A program made the position numbers and the translations under genes. From Rhynchospora pubera (taxonomy: Eukaryota > Streptophyta > Magnoliopsida > Poales > Cyperaceae), in the NCBI GenBank assembly GCA_028095005.1, contig CM051463.1, positions 60,054,251 to 60,118,250 on the forward strand: a stretch of DNA of 64,000 nucleotides, in the 5' to 3' direction. Below the pieces are notes generated by a model. It was not told the origin of the DNA and ran no database searches. It saw nothing but the letters and a program-made list of their open reading frames with translations. Position 1 is the stretch's first letter. Each line of letters begins with the position of its first letter. This document shows, in pieces, positions 21,290 to 34,762 of the stretch.

Positions 21290-23902
21290 GGAGCGGATAC
21301 AAAGAAGGGTTTTAGTTTTAGGTGTACGGAATAAAAAAAAGAGAGAAAATGTAGGAGCTGACTAACTGAATCTAAACCAGCGGCTTTTCGAAAGGGTTTT
21401 GTTTCATTGTTTGTGGTGCTTATTATGTCCTGACGCACTAATCCTATCTGTGTTTTAGCTTGGTCTACAACTACATGCGTAGGAAATGAAATTAATTAAA
21501 AACCGAATCTCTTCTCCTCCAGTCTTTAATCTTTATTCACCGGGACATGTCTGGTTTAAGTTGTACGTACATCTTGCATTCTTAGAATAATAATATAGAA
21601 TATGCGTAAATATTTATCTTGCGGCACTCAAAATTTTTTCTTTCGATAGGAGCAAAGAGAACATATATATTTATTTAAGGGCAAAATCTAATATGACAAA
21701 GTGACCTAAATGGACAGATCCTTAATTAAGGAATGGAGATGATTATGCGCCGTCAAAATAGCCCGTACACGTACAGTTGTATTAATATAGGAAGCCACCT
21801 TGGAGAAGTTGACTCTGTATTCAAGCACATACATAAAGGAATTAATAAATAGTGAATGTCTTCTCCATTATACTAAAATCAATTGTTTCCTGTTTGCTAC
21901 ATCAGGTAAAAAACGATGCTAAAGTCAATCCAAATTACAGCTTCATATAAAAATCATTATTTAACTTGCCTATTGTAAGTTAATGATTAATTGGATGGTC
22001 AGTGACTAATTTTTTAGTTCAATTTTGCAATTACATTGGGAATTTCCATATATTAAATTCATAGAATCTTTTATTTTTATTAGGAAAAAAAATCAGATCT
22101 AACAATTATGTGCCCGCACGCGCTTCCGAGAGAATTATCCTTATATCAATGTCGATAGTTAAAAACATAACCAACATTTTAGGATATCCGAAGTTGTGCA
22201 CTTCAATGGTTCCATATATCATGAATTTACAGTTGGTTTTCCAAGGGTTTTAATTACTGCCAAAATCCTTCCCAATGGACGTCTCCTGTTTCTTTAACTG
22301 GAGTGCATCGGGAACTAATGATTCTTTAATTACTTAATTAGTTAGCCAAAGCGGGTAAATTCAGTGGGCGGGCGCTTTTGACCAAATCTATTCTTCCTTC
22401 TGTTTTATACAAACTTTTTCTTTAAAAAAAAAAAAAGAGAAAAGAATCGGAGTTGAACTCAGGATTTGAGAAAACCAAGGTCGAAGACGCTGATTTAAAA
22501 TCTGTTAGATAATTTCGACCCAATATGTAATTTGAGTGTTTTGATTCTTGTTTCATTTAAAAAACAAAAACGAAGGAGGCTTGTAATTTGGAAACAAAAA
22601 TTCCTCCGAATCTGTTGGGGAAAAAAAAAGTTATCAGCTAGCTTCAACACTTTTGCCATTTACACTTGAACAAAGTGATTGACTATTCAGTTACAACTAA
22701 TAAAAAGAATAAACTTATAGCAAAAAGAGTTATTAATTTTATACTTTTCCTAATAAACTATATGTAAATTGAGCTGTCCCGAAACTTATTTTTTAATTAT
22801 TTGAAATAGTAAAATACCATTTAATTATGGTTGACTTTCAATTGGATTTCTCTAAATCCCTTGTTTATGCATAAAAGTACTATTGATCACAGCGCTCACA
22901 AATAGTGACAGTTCATGACGAGCATGTACAAACGTCCACTAAAAATATTTGAAATAAAGAGCACCTAGCAAAAAAATGTTGTAATCGAGCAATAGTTCAT
23001 TGGTTCAACTTTTCTTTTCTTTTTTTTACACGAACTTGAAATTATAAAAAATTATTTGACTAGGATAATTGTATTGTGGGCCATTTATAAGTGAAATCTG
23101 TAACAACTGTGTATATTGTGGTAGCCTGGTATTGAGGAGGCAAAGCGGAGACAAGATATCAGCACTCAATATAGAATATTCTCATTTCCCATTCCTTTAT
23201 TATTTGATATTAAAAAAAGTACAAGTTGGCTTAATTGGAAGAGAGAATGTTCTTTGTGGTCAACAGATAACAACGCCAACACATTCCAACGTGTAATTTT
23301 CTATATATGACAAGATAAAGAAAACAAAATTTTCTTTTTGTCTCATCATGACAAACATTATACATTCGTAATGACCTATTTATTTTTCTTTTAGACTTTT
23401 CCATAAACAAATCCTCCGACCGAACAAAAACAAACAGATGACAAGTCGCCTTCACTAAACTATCGGCAAAAAGAACCTAAATATATAGGGTCAAGATATG
23501 CTTTGAAAAAGTAAAAATAGTTTCGAGTTTGCAAATCCTTTAGGACTGGAAAATTCAACTTCTTTGAATTTAACAAAAGAATCAAATTTTCCACTTCTCC
23601 CGTGTTAGTATCAAAGCATGTTACAAACTTACAATATATAAAGATTCTCCAATTTTCCCTTTGAATAATAACAGTAACGTCGGATTTCGTTTTCAGCCCT
23701 AAGAAACGTCTATCATTCAATTCAACCTAAATAAAATCTGAGATCAGCCCAAAATGGCAATTGTATTAATTGTATTAAGCCTTAGAAATGCACCTTTTCG
23801 TGATTATAGGCCATGTGAGAAAAAGCCCGCACTAGTTTGTTTAGCAACTATTGATTATAGACTTTATCAGGCCCAGTTTTTGTTCGAGTCGGTCTGAAAC
23901 TG
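21290..23902. other. Intergenic DNA
   Basis: No supported gene. Several short open frames lack codon or domain support. Confidence 0.45.
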
Positions 23903-23910
23903 ATGAACCT

Positions 23911-24472
23911 GATTGCAAACGTGTCGTGTCGTGTCAAATACGCGCGTGTCAGAGCTCGTGTCGTGTCGTGTTGACACAAGTTAATATTTTCAACGTGTCG
24001 TGTCGTGTCGTGTCGTGTCAAATAAAAGAATTGGTTAACACGACACGCGTAATGACACGTGTCGTGTTAACACGACGTGTTAAACGTGTCAAGCAATATT
24101 ATAATTTATTCACTAAAATCCATTAAAAATATTTTAAATTTTTTAATAGAAAATATAATAAATTATTGAAATTTCATATATTAAAATGAAAATCAATGAT
24201 TGAATCAAATATTATGAATAAAAAATTATTAAATTTATAATATAAACTCAATATAATTTGATAAATACTAGATAATAATATTTTTTATCGTGTTAACTCG
24301 TGTCACGTGTCGTATCGTGTTGTGTCACGTGTCAACTCGTGTCGTGTTAAGACGTGTCAATATCTAGAAATCTCCAACACGACATGACACGCTGACACGC
24401 ACGTGTCATGTCGTGTCAACACGCGTGCGTGTCGTACCAACACGCTCGTATTGTGTCATTTTGAAAAACACT
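23911..24472. mobile_element. Putative hAT element with GTGTCGTGTC subterminal arrays
   Basis: 562 bp. Both ends are packed with CGTGTCGTGTCGTGT and its reverse complement, around an A/T-rich core. The best flanking duplication is imperfect: ATGAACCT (23903-23910) against ATGCACCT (24473-24480). Termini are therefore tentative, but the structure is the same as the other word-rich hAT elements here. Confidence 0.65.
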
Positions 24473-24776
24473 ATGCACCTCCCTCTGGTCCATGAAATCT
24501 AAGCATCCTAAAACAGTCTTCTTGACAAATGGTTTTAGTTTTATACTTTTTTTCTATTTATTATTTTGAAGATAAGATGGATCAAGTTCTCCAACTTAAT
24601 TCGAAATTAAATGTCACAAAAGACCCGTAGTCAGATTTCAAACCTACGACCTTATGTGAATGCGAATTGTTGCTACTAGACAAGAACTAATTCTTAACTA
24701 ATGATTTTAGTTTGAATCTGTTTGCTTGGCATAGCCACTGGCCACTGCCATTCAAAGCTAAAACAACCCATGGAAG

Positions 24777-25046
24777 CAGTGGCGGAAATACATTGATTGG
24801 ATGGGGTCAATTGACCCCATTTAATTTCATAAAATAATGTCATACATTCAAATTTATACTTATAAAATGAATATTTTTATAGTTATTTTAAATTTGAACC
24901 CCATAAAAATATAAATATTATCATACTATTGAACTCCATCTAGTTCATGGTTGCATTCTCATGAATGTATGAATTCATTTTAATAAAAAAATATTAATAT
25001 TATAAATTTGTTGAACCCAACCCAAAAATTTCTGGATACGCAACTG
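24777..25046. mobile_element. hAT-type MITE (CAGTGGCGGA family)
   Basis: 270 bp with an exact 8-bp duplication CATGGAAG at 24769-24776 and 25047-25054. The ends are CAGTGGCGGAAATAC and, inverted, CAGTTGCGTATCCAG. The interior has GGGGTCAATTGACCCC. Confidence 0.88.
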
Positions 25047-25054
25047 CATGGAAG

Positions 25055-26912
25055 CACAAACGCTCAAGTTTTCTCGACTCATTATTCCTGTACAGTGATT
25101 AATAAGATAGAGCAGATTGTCAAAGACTTCCTGTATTGGGTTTACAAGATGAATACAAATAATCCAGAGGTTTAAACATACATAACTTTGGATGGATAAC
25201 TAATATTTTATCTTGATTATGACTTGTGCTGTTGTGCACGAAACAATTTGTTCAAGAGATTTGCAGTCGTTGCGAGATGAAACCCCTCATTTTAAAACCC
25301 ACCTCAGGCCCAAAATGGCCCGCTAAAGATTAGGATGTATTTTATTTCTTTAATTTTTTTTAATTTGAAGTGAGATCACAATAAGAACATTACTGATTTT
25401 ATATATCTTACTATCTTTGAAATCAAAGTCTAAAATTTCTCTGTTTGTGTTTGTGGTGAAATAAGTCTCGTGTGCTTCACTGCGTCACAAGAAACTTTGT
25501 TCATTCCAATACCAAGAACTGTTTACATGGTTGGGACGAGAAGACAAACCTCATTGAACTTTACATTTTTTTTTTCATTTGGAATTGGAGCATAAGTTGA
25601 ATTCATATAAAAATTAAGGACGGTTTGAAAAAGTATATAGTTCCAAACCAGATAGATAAGTGCAGTAACTGCAGCTACCGAGATCCAAACAATCCCTAGA
25701 AGGATCCAAACGTGAGCAACATTACCATTTGTTACCAACCCGCCAAGACCTAACTTCTCAAGTCTCAGACTATAGAGGCACCAACTTGCACTAAAATGCT
25801 CCTTATCCTCTGCCAATCATAAGTTGCCACCTGGCACTGTGCCTGTATGTACATGGAGCATCCTGTTCTTGCACAACTACGCTGAATCTTACATGTATGT
25901 AGCTGTGAAATTAGGTTTGACACAGAGAAAATATATATATTGTAAATTAGGTTTGTCAGGTTTGTGTTGTTTCTTTTGGAGGCAGCATTACTGGTTTCAT
26001 GTTGCAACCATATCTCTTTGAGCTTATATAGCTTATCACTTTTCATTTCGGAAATGCGGTGCATGTGACAAACTAATTTTGTGGTCTCTACTGAAAATAG
26101 TAAATTTGTACGCCGAGTCTAAAGGAAATTATTACACGGTTCAAAATACAAAATGTTACTCATGTTTCATTATATCCCTATTGAGATAAATAACATTGTG
26201 AAACGTAAGAAAAATAAAAAGATTCGTTGTGAACGCATTTAATAATCACATTATTTTGTCCTGTGGGAAAAGAGGAAACGAGTTAAGCCATCCATGTCTA
26301 AATAAATGGAAATCCATCAATGTTCTTCCTACATTATTCCAATGAAAATAGCAATTTGTACGCAGAAGACTCATAGAACGAAATTGGCATGTTCTTAATG
26401 ATAAATATTTTGTACGAACACAGTTAATAATAACATTATTTTCTGTCCTGTGGGAAAAGAGGAACAGAGATGAGCTATCCATGTCAAAATAAATGAAAAT
26501 TCATAGATATTGTTTAAAAATATTCTCCCTACATTATTTTGCACGCCAAAGCATGTTTCTGGCGCATCATCTCTAAATACAGTAAAATAAGAGCACTATA
26601 CTTTAGAACAAATTTACACATGAAATCAGTGTATACAAGAAAGAAAGGAGAAAAGTATTAATTTTAAAGTAAAACACATAGTCTCTCTATTACAACTACA
26701 AAGAATGTCGGCAGCAGATCGCCTATTGCCGGATTATGTATAGCTTACCAATGAATAATTGTATTAACAATATAGAGGAATTTTCATTTTGCATCTTATT
26801 TAACAATTTCAAAAACACCAAGTAAATTCAAATTACCATGTCAAAAGATGGATGGTGCTTTTGAAATAACTTAAAATCACGAGATGCAAAAAGGAAATTC
26901 AATTAGGATAGA
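25055..26912. other. Intergenic DNA with a local duplication
   Basis: No gene supported. About 120 bp at 26226-26341 is repeated, diverged, at 26409-26541. Both copies contain TCCTGTGGGAAAAGAGGAA and end in CCTACATTATT. Confidence 0.5.
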
Positions 26913-29701
26913 TTAGATTTGAGGTGGCAGCCGAACTGGCCCGATCATCTTTTCTTCAAACTGCTTTATTGTAGGGGCCACCTTTTTCATGTTATCATCA
27001 TAGACAAATGGAATTTTCTCAAACCATGTCGGCTTGCCATTAGGGGGTATAGGTTTAAATTCTCGGCATGGTTCACCTAATACATTAATGGAGTTGTGGT
27101 AGTGGTAGTACCGAATCAAGTGTTCTGTCTTGTGTGTTGTATTTCCTATGACATTTTCTGACATGTGGATCCCAGTTGCATAAGCATTCTGAGCTTGGAT
27201 TGCATACTTGCGGTCGCGGCGGATACCAGTAATTGAATCACGATAAACCAGTTTCTCAAAACCCCATTCACTGTTTGGCATGATGGAGAAATTAGAATGA
27301 GAGAGATGAAAATTATAAGCTCAATATTCCTAACTACAGACTAGTTAACAAACTGAGGTGCCAGTATTTGTTTTCTTTGTCATGTTGGACTCAGAACTTT
27401 GTTCTCATACAAAACATTGATGTGACACTTTAACTGATGCTAGCTAGTTTCATGAATTAGCATCATATAGGACACTCAATAAACCTTTTGGTACTAAAAA
27501 ACTAATGCAAACAAAAAGATATTTCTTAACTAGTTGGATCTAGCTAGGGCAAACAAGCCCCACACCTCCTTAGCCCCAAGAAGCACAAAACTGACTCCTA
27601 AAAAACTGTAATTGTATCTTCTGCAACTATGATGACTTCATTAACAAATGCTATTCATGAAGAACAATGTAAAAACAAAGATGAGAAAGATTAGAAACAT
27701 ACTTTGCATAATCCTCTTTGGGATCAAGCACACAAAGCTTGCTAGACATTGGGTTTTGTTCGATGGTAAATTGAGTATAAGGTAACAACTCAGCAAGCAC
27801 AGATTCTAGACTACGACCATCAGGCAAGTATATATACTCATCCACGTCAAAAAAAAATGTCCAATTCGCAGCATGCCGGTACCTATTAGAAAAAAGAAAA
27901 TGATTTTTCTCTCAGAACAAGTTAGAATTTTATTTAAAACTTCTAAATGTTCAATATTATGTTAAAGTGACCAACAAAACCATCATTATACCCATTTGTT
28001 TTTATTTTACAAGTTCCAGAAACCTTCAAGACGTTTTGACAATGAAATTTTGGTACTTCACTGTGCTCAAAGGGAACAAAAAGTATGAAATTACTCCTGA
28101 CCTGTGCAAGCAATCATTGACCACGACAAATTGGTTGTAATAATATGCATCAAACTCAGCTTGGCTTCTTATATCTTGCAATGTAACCCGCCCAGCACGT
28201 ATCCATGGGTCTATAGCGGCCCGTACTGCTGGGGTCACACCTCCAGCATCATGTAAGACAAAATGAGATCTAGGCCCGAAAAAATGTACGTGGTATGCAA
28301 TCCACTCACGTATGCGGGAAGCACTAAGGTTGCCATATAGAGATGAGCCGCAATACAAGTACTCATATGGAAAGGGTGGCTTGAATTTTGACTCATTGTA
28401 GGAACCTGGTGCCTCTGTTACATCAAAATAAAAAATTTTAATATTTTGGCAGTAGAAAGCACATGCATTTTTATCTTTTTTAAGCAGCAATTAGTCAAAT
28501 CAGCAAGGTACAAACCTTCTAGCACAACAAATTTCTCGTATCTCCTTGGGGATTTAGAATAATATGCATACAGTATTAACTTCCCACCGTTGTTGTCATG
28601 ATTGGGTATTTCAGAAAAGGTACAATTCACAACAACTGTTGTGTACACTCGACCATAACCCCAATCTGGCAGCATCTTGTATGCCTTGGCACGGATTGTG
28701 TTTGACGAATTTGAATTCGGTACCCACTCACATTTGTACCTGATTGAAAAGAATAAAGAAATATATCAGCTTCATTTCTTGATTGGGAAAGATTAAGGTA
28801 AGTATGGGTAACCAAAAGCTTATTCATTGGAATGGATTGGTATAGATCAACTGTCAGCTTTTATTTATTTTCAATGGCACGAGTATGTCATTGTTTGATG
28901 TCAGCCATCTGATTGTAATTAAATGGAGGATTTAGCCTTTCTGACAAGGCCTAGTTGGTTAATTGCATCACCCTGAAATACTCAACAATAGCAGTGGATG
29001 CCAGTGAAGGATAAATATGCAATTAATAAAACTTGAGAATCTAGTATGCTGTTAACCACTTTCATTCTTTGTCAGCTTAATTAAATTGAATAACTATAAG
29101 ATGAACAAATTACAATGTGCCCCCAAAAAAGTAGTTCATTTAGCAATTCCATTATTTAAACACATTCTCATGTTCTCAGGTTGGGCAAAATCAGTATAAT
29201 GGCTTAAATTGACAGACAATCAAGCAAAATTAAACAACAGAATGAAGGAAAACTGTACCAAGGCGTTCCATAAACATGGATCGGCTTTGATGCGAGCCCC
29301 ATGATGGCGAATGTGTACGGCCCACCTCGGTACGCACTCATTTGGACGAACAATGCAGCCGCATTCCCATACGCCTTGAATTCTCTCTTATTTGGGTCAC
29401 TTGCAATAGCCTTGCTGGCACTAATGGTGGCAATTTTCTCCTTTAGAACTGGTATGGAGTTGGTTTTGCTAACTCTCAAAGTGGTAGTAGTCAAATTCTC
29501 AGGCTTGGGGCAGGAGAGGGAGGATTTAGTGGAAGGAGAGAGAAACAGAGACGGGTTGTATGGATGTGGGATTTGAAAGAAGGCAATGACGAGGGTTACT
29601 AGAAAGAGTGTGGCTATGAATGGCTTTAGATCGATGCCAAATAGGTTGTATGTACCAGTACCGGTACCGGTACCAACTGAGGACCCAAAATCCTTCTTCA
29701 T
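26913..29701 (-). CDS. GT92 family galactan beta-1,4-galactosyltransferase-like protein
   Basis: Five exons on the minus strand: 29259-29701, 28516-28739, 28102-28414, 27703-27882 and 26913-27270. All introns are GT-AG and phases agree, giving 1,518 nt (505 aa), close to Arabidopsis GALS proteins. It is a type II Golgi membrane protein by pattern: a short cytosolic tail, one hydrophobic segment at residues 28-44, a Ser/Pro-rich stem, then the GT92 (DUF23) domain. Family landmarks are RAKAYKMLPDWGYGRVYTTV, FPYEYLYCGSSLYGNLSASR, FHFFGPRSHFVLHDAGG-type sequence (here YHVHFFGPRSHFVLHDAGG), FDAYYYNQFVVVNDCLHR, the DxD metal site (FFFDVDEY, residues 339-341) and KYAIQAQNAYATGIHMSEN. Known members extend pectic beta-1,4-galactan using UDP-galactose. 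An alternating Gly-Thr run at residues 10-17 arises from a short GGTACC-type DNA repeat. No lesion seen. Confidence 0.93.
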
Positions 29702-29972
29702 TGGTCGTGCTTCTTGCTTCTCTCCTTCTAATCAAGGAGGGTAGTGTGGTTTCAGTATAAGTAGCTCTTTGGCTAGTAGAAGAAGACCTCTCACTTTTCG
29801 CTCTCAACCTCTAGAAGAACAATGTAGAGAGAGAAGGTTCACCCTTTTTCTCTTTTTTTGTTAGTCTCTCCTTTAAGTGTTTTTCTTTAGAAACAGTGAA
29901 AGAGAGACTAGCTCCTGCAACTTAGCATTAATTCTTTGGTGGAAGAAGCTTCTCTCTTTCTACTCTCTCACT

Positions 29973-29974
<2 letters not shown>

Positions 29975-30012
<38 letters not shown>
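29975..30012. repeat. (TC)19 microsatellite in the GT92 promoter/leader
   Basis: Uninterrupted TC dinucleotides about 270 bp upstream of the GT92 start codon. GAGA/CT tracts are common in plant core promoters. Confidence 0.9.
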
Positions 30013-30013
<1 letters not shown>

Positions 30014-30279
30014 AGTAGTGTGGGGCTTTAATAATGTAGAGCTACGAAGAGGTGGTGATTAAATTTTCCTAGTGCGGTTCAAAGCGGTAGGTTGTGGACT
30101 TGTGGTTTTTTTTTTTTTTGGGGGGGGGTTATAATTAGGTTTTATGCTACCGCGGGCAGGATTCCTTTTGGCTTGAGGATTTATTATCAAACGCAATTTA
30201 GGCATTTTTAGATATAATAACGAGAGAAACTAGGATGGCATTTTAGAATTAAATCTTTCTTGAAATGAGATAATGGCGT

Positions 30280-30480
30280 ATATTTGAATAATTTGATATT
30301 GGCGTATATCAAATTTGAATAAATTTGATAATGTCATATATCTGATTTGAATAATTTGATAATGGCATATATCTAATTTGAATAATTTGATATTGGCATA
30401 TATCTAATTTGAATAATTCGGTAATGGCATATATCTGATTTGAATAATTTGATAATGGAATATATGATATATCTATTTTT
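30280..30480. repeat. 31-bp minisatellite, about six units
   Basis: The anchor TTTGAATAATTTGATA recurs at spacings of 31, 32, 31, 31 and 31 bp, each followed by ATGGCATATATCT or a close variant. Confidence 0.88.
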
Positions 30481-30489
30481 TAAGATGAC

Positions 30490-33400
30490 ATAAATCTATT
30501 TTTTAATTCAGATCTTTTCATTTTATGTTAAACAGACTAGGATAATCTCTTCTTGTTCAACTTTCTGGAAGTAAAAACAAAGCAAAAAAGATAATTGAAA
30601 AGAAAAAAAATGTAAAAGAAGCAACAGTGCAGACTAAACTGTGAGTATTACGCTTCTAGTTTTGATTTATGGATCCTTTTTACTTTGTCAAAGTACAGAT
30701 TGCTTTAATAAATTGATAATGCAACTTGCTTGTACAAATGCGAATTACGTCCCAATCATATGTACTTCCTTTTTTTTATTTGGCTAACTTTCAGTTGATG
30801 TTTTAAATTATTATTAATTTCATTATATCTTTCCATGGGATAGATATTACTTTTTATAATGCAAATGTAAAAATTAAAAAATATTATCAAAGGGGAGTTG
30901 ATATAATACAATTCAAAAAAAAAACACATACATTATAGCCGCTACAATTTTTTTTAAACTAGCAGGAGATGAAAAATCTATTCATCACTGTTTAAGTTTT
31001 CTGTCATTAACCCCTCCATAAGTTTACAAGTTAAAAATAAATAATAACTAAAATAAAATTTCAAATTTTTAAGTGAACCATGATCGTAGTTAAACTACAT
31101 TACATCAAAAGACTTGGAAAAAAAAACAGGGCAGGTCTCAATACGTCGGTTTATCAGTAGTTTCAATAGTATAATAATAATAATAATATATGATATCCTT
31201 TACATATTGCTTTCTATGGAATCCATGTTAATATAGTATCGAATAATATGCGCTACGTGCCTACGTATATGCATAAATTTTTTTACCTTATAATACTAGA
31301 AGAGCAAAATCATACATAACAAAAAAAATTTATCACCGACGATTTTCGTGTGCTCGAGTTTGAAATTTTCAATGTATTGAAGCAATTTAGTTTTTATTTA
31401 AAATATCTCAAGTGTTAACAAAATAATAGTTTCACATCGTATACAGTCGAAATATACAAGTAAGATGTCCATGTCAGATATTCAACAATGGTCTTCGGGC
31501 GAGGTCTCCACCGAATCTGACCCATGTCTTTCGTGATATAGTAGTTTATTTATTAGATTAGAATAGAATGATTAGCTCATGTTAGATTAGTTTAATATTG
31601 GGTGAAAGTGGAACATTAGTTATTTTATTCACCACCTTTTGCCCTTTTGTGCTGTGTAGTTTCTTGCTTCACTTCACAGATAGCACTGTTTTCGGCGATC
31701 TCTGCACTAACACCATATAATTATAATTATAATTATAAACATATTAATGGAGATTTCGATAGAGCACCTTTTTGTATGATTTTTTATATTCGTAAAATAA
31801 TATGACATTTTGATCTTGATATTATAGTCAGAAGCAAACTTCAAGTGCAGAATTTGTCTATTTTGATAAAACAACTCATATAATATCTTTTGACAAAATT
31901 ATGATAAAGTACTGAACACGTGTGTTTCTTATTATGACAAAATTAAACGTATGCACGATGAATTTTGGTACGGTGAAAAAAAAGTAAGTATAAAATAAAT
32001 AAATTGGGTCCGAACGATGAGTCGAGAATGAACTGTGAACAACTACTACCATAAATTTAAAAGATCAAATTCAACGTTTCTTATATAAGCATCCATTTTA
32101 GATTCACTTCCAATTCCTACATTTTTCCCCTAATACAATAAGGTCTGATGCGTGCGTTTAGTTATTTATTATTTATTAATTGATCAATTGGTATTCTTAT
32201 TTGCATGTTGTTGATTTTTTTGAAACTGGAAGTATTAGAATTATTTTGTTAAAATCTGGGCAGACAAATAAAAAAATTATATGCGACGTGGCAACTATAA
32301 AATGTTCAACTTTTTATGCATTAAAGAACTTTCCTCATGTTTTACATGAGAAAAAAAAAATTTGTCACTATCAAAATGTCCCACGTAAAAGATGAACTTG
32401 TTAGTCCTAATCATTATAAAGTATTAACCTCTCAGGAAAAGCTATTTCCAATATAACTATAAAGTAAATTGCATAGAAGAAAGTTGAACATGTCCAACGA
32501 AGGCATTTGCTTCATTAGTCTTTTTGTAAATACATTTTCTTGGCATGTGTTTAGCAAGTTTCATGGAGGAGAAGACTATTGTTATAATAATATTATGAAA
32601 TTTAATAAATTTTCCTTTCATCAAGCAGTATCTCTTCAACATCATATTAGCAGATTAAATTTTGAGGTGAGCCTACATAGTATATGTCAGTGTCCTTATC
32701 TCCAAATATTTCTCTTACGAACTAACACTCAATAAAAACTAATGCGCAATTTGTTGATAATGCAAGGATGTTTCGGGAATCCTTAAAGAAAAAAGAAAAA
32801 GGTAAAAGAGAAATCCCACGTGCTAGTCCTGGTCAAAATCCAAGAATTCAACGCGGTCTAAAGCAAATCAAAGGGAAAAAATAAATACAATAATAAAATG
32901 TGTAAAGCTGAAAAACCAATATTAAGGAATTGTTTTGTTGTTTCATTCCAATGTAAAATCTATATAACACAAAGTGTTTGACAATAGATGTATTTTATTT
33001 AATTTTTTATCGATATTTAGTCTTGTCAAAATATGAATTAAATAGGAATACGATGATTTTAAAATTTAAATATATCCATAATATATAATAATGCACAACA
33101 TAACTAAAATATATACTCCATATTTGAGGATCAATTTTAAACTGTAGAAAACAAATTCGGCCCCGAAATTAGTGTTATGAAGAAAATCGCCATCACCAAC
33201 ATATTATATTGAATAAAAAGTATTTTCAAAAGAAGCATACCACAGAAAACCAACACACATTACAATCGCATCTTCCATAGAAAACCAAAATGAGAGAAAA
33301 TAGCACCAACATAAGGCAAGGTGCCGAGAGATCTTGGGGAATCCAATTGGAAGGTGCCTCTTTCCCTGGCCCAAAGCCTCTCTGTCGGCAGCTCACTTTG

Positions 33401-33870
33401 TTTAATATTATTATATTATTTCCTCTACGAATAAGCTTCATATTTGAATTTTGAGGTATATGTTAAATATGTTGTTTTAACATGAGTCATAAAAATAAGG
33501 GGCAATGCCAAGACAAGAAAAAAGTACGACACAACAAACCTTATTTTTATAACTTTATTTAATTATAAGAATTTATATAAATAAACGATTGTGATCTGCT
33601 AGTTAGAAACAATGCATTTCGAACGTATGTCACAAATTTATAAATCAGATCGAAAATTCACCTTTAAATATTTAAATTTTTAAAAAGTTAATTTCATATT
33701 TGCCTCAGAAATTAAAAGAAACCGTGAGAAAAAAAAGGGTAACATAGAGTTAATTTTATTTGGAATTAACTCATTAAGACTGGTTGGAAGAATGACAGTG
33801 AGGCACCAAAGTACCAAACAAAAACAGACTCATGATTGGGCCCTACGCAGCTACGCTGGCTAGGTTCATA
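30490..33870. other. A/T-rich intergenic DNA
   Basis: No credible gene, RNA or delimited element was found over this 3.4 kb. Confidence 0.45.
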
Positions 33871-33878
33871 CTTCATAG

Positions 33879-34754
33879 CATAGAATTTAGTATCTTAAGA
33901 TACACGATACCTAACTCACGATACGATACGATTCATAGCTCGATCGATACGTATCTTGACCATTGTATCTCAATTGCAGTGTATCTTAATGTATCTTAAG
34001 ATACACGATATGTAACTTACGATACTAGGGTGTATCTTAAGATACAAACGATTCGGTAATACTCAATAGTGAAACAATTTGTTTTTGTAGAATAATAATA
34101 ACAATAATAATCATTTTCAACTATAATTAATAAAGATTATAATAGAATATTAGTAGAATAATAAGAACAACAACAATAATAATAATCATCATCATTTATA
34201 CAAATTATATAGCATAATACTATACTATAATGATTAATAGCTTAATAGTTTCTGCATATATTTTGTAATATAATTTATATAGATTATAGTTTTATATAAT
34301 ATAATATTTATAATTTATACAAATAAAAAATATATTAATATTATACAATATGTTGTTATAAAAATACATTACACTATTGTAAATAATATAATGATTAATA
34401 ATTTATACATACAAAAATAATTAATATGAGTATAATTTATACAGATTTTATAGTGTAATATCATAAATTAAAATTGTAAATGATTTATGCATATTATATA
34501 TTATAAAATTTAAGTAAAATCCAATATTTATACACTATATTTAAAGAAGGCTGAATTATCGAATGATTATAAGGATATAATGTGATATTAGAACTTTCTT
34601 TTAATGAAAATAGTTCAATATAAATTCTAATTACTTATTTTACATAATTTTAAGGATAGCTTAGCGTATCTTAAACGAATCGATACGATACACGATACAC
34701 GATACGATACTTAATGCTACGATACACGATACATTTTACGATTCAACTTCTATG
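33879..34754. mobile_element. Non-autonomous hAT element with CGATAC arrays
   Basis: 876 bp with an exact 8-bp duplication CTTCATAG at 33871-33878 and 34755-34762. The ends are CATAGAATTT and, inverted, CATAGAAGTT. About 170 bp at the left and 90 bp at the right are dominated by CGATAC and GTATCTTAAGATAC words; the centre is A/T-rich and non-coding. Confidence 0.85.
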
Positions 34755-34762
34755 CTTCATAG

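Noticed and set aside
23225..23300. GGCTTAATTGGAAGAGAG string recalling a tRNA arm
   Set aside because: No cloverleaf could be drawn and the TTCGA loop is absent.
25523..25816. 97-codon open frame on the minus strand with a hydrophobic stretch
   Set aside because: No homology recognised, no splice or promoter context, and an overlapping open frame of similar length in another phase makes chance likely.
33226..33441. 71-codon open frame on the minus strand
   Set aside because: Cysteine-rich by chance, no Met/splice context and no family resemblance.
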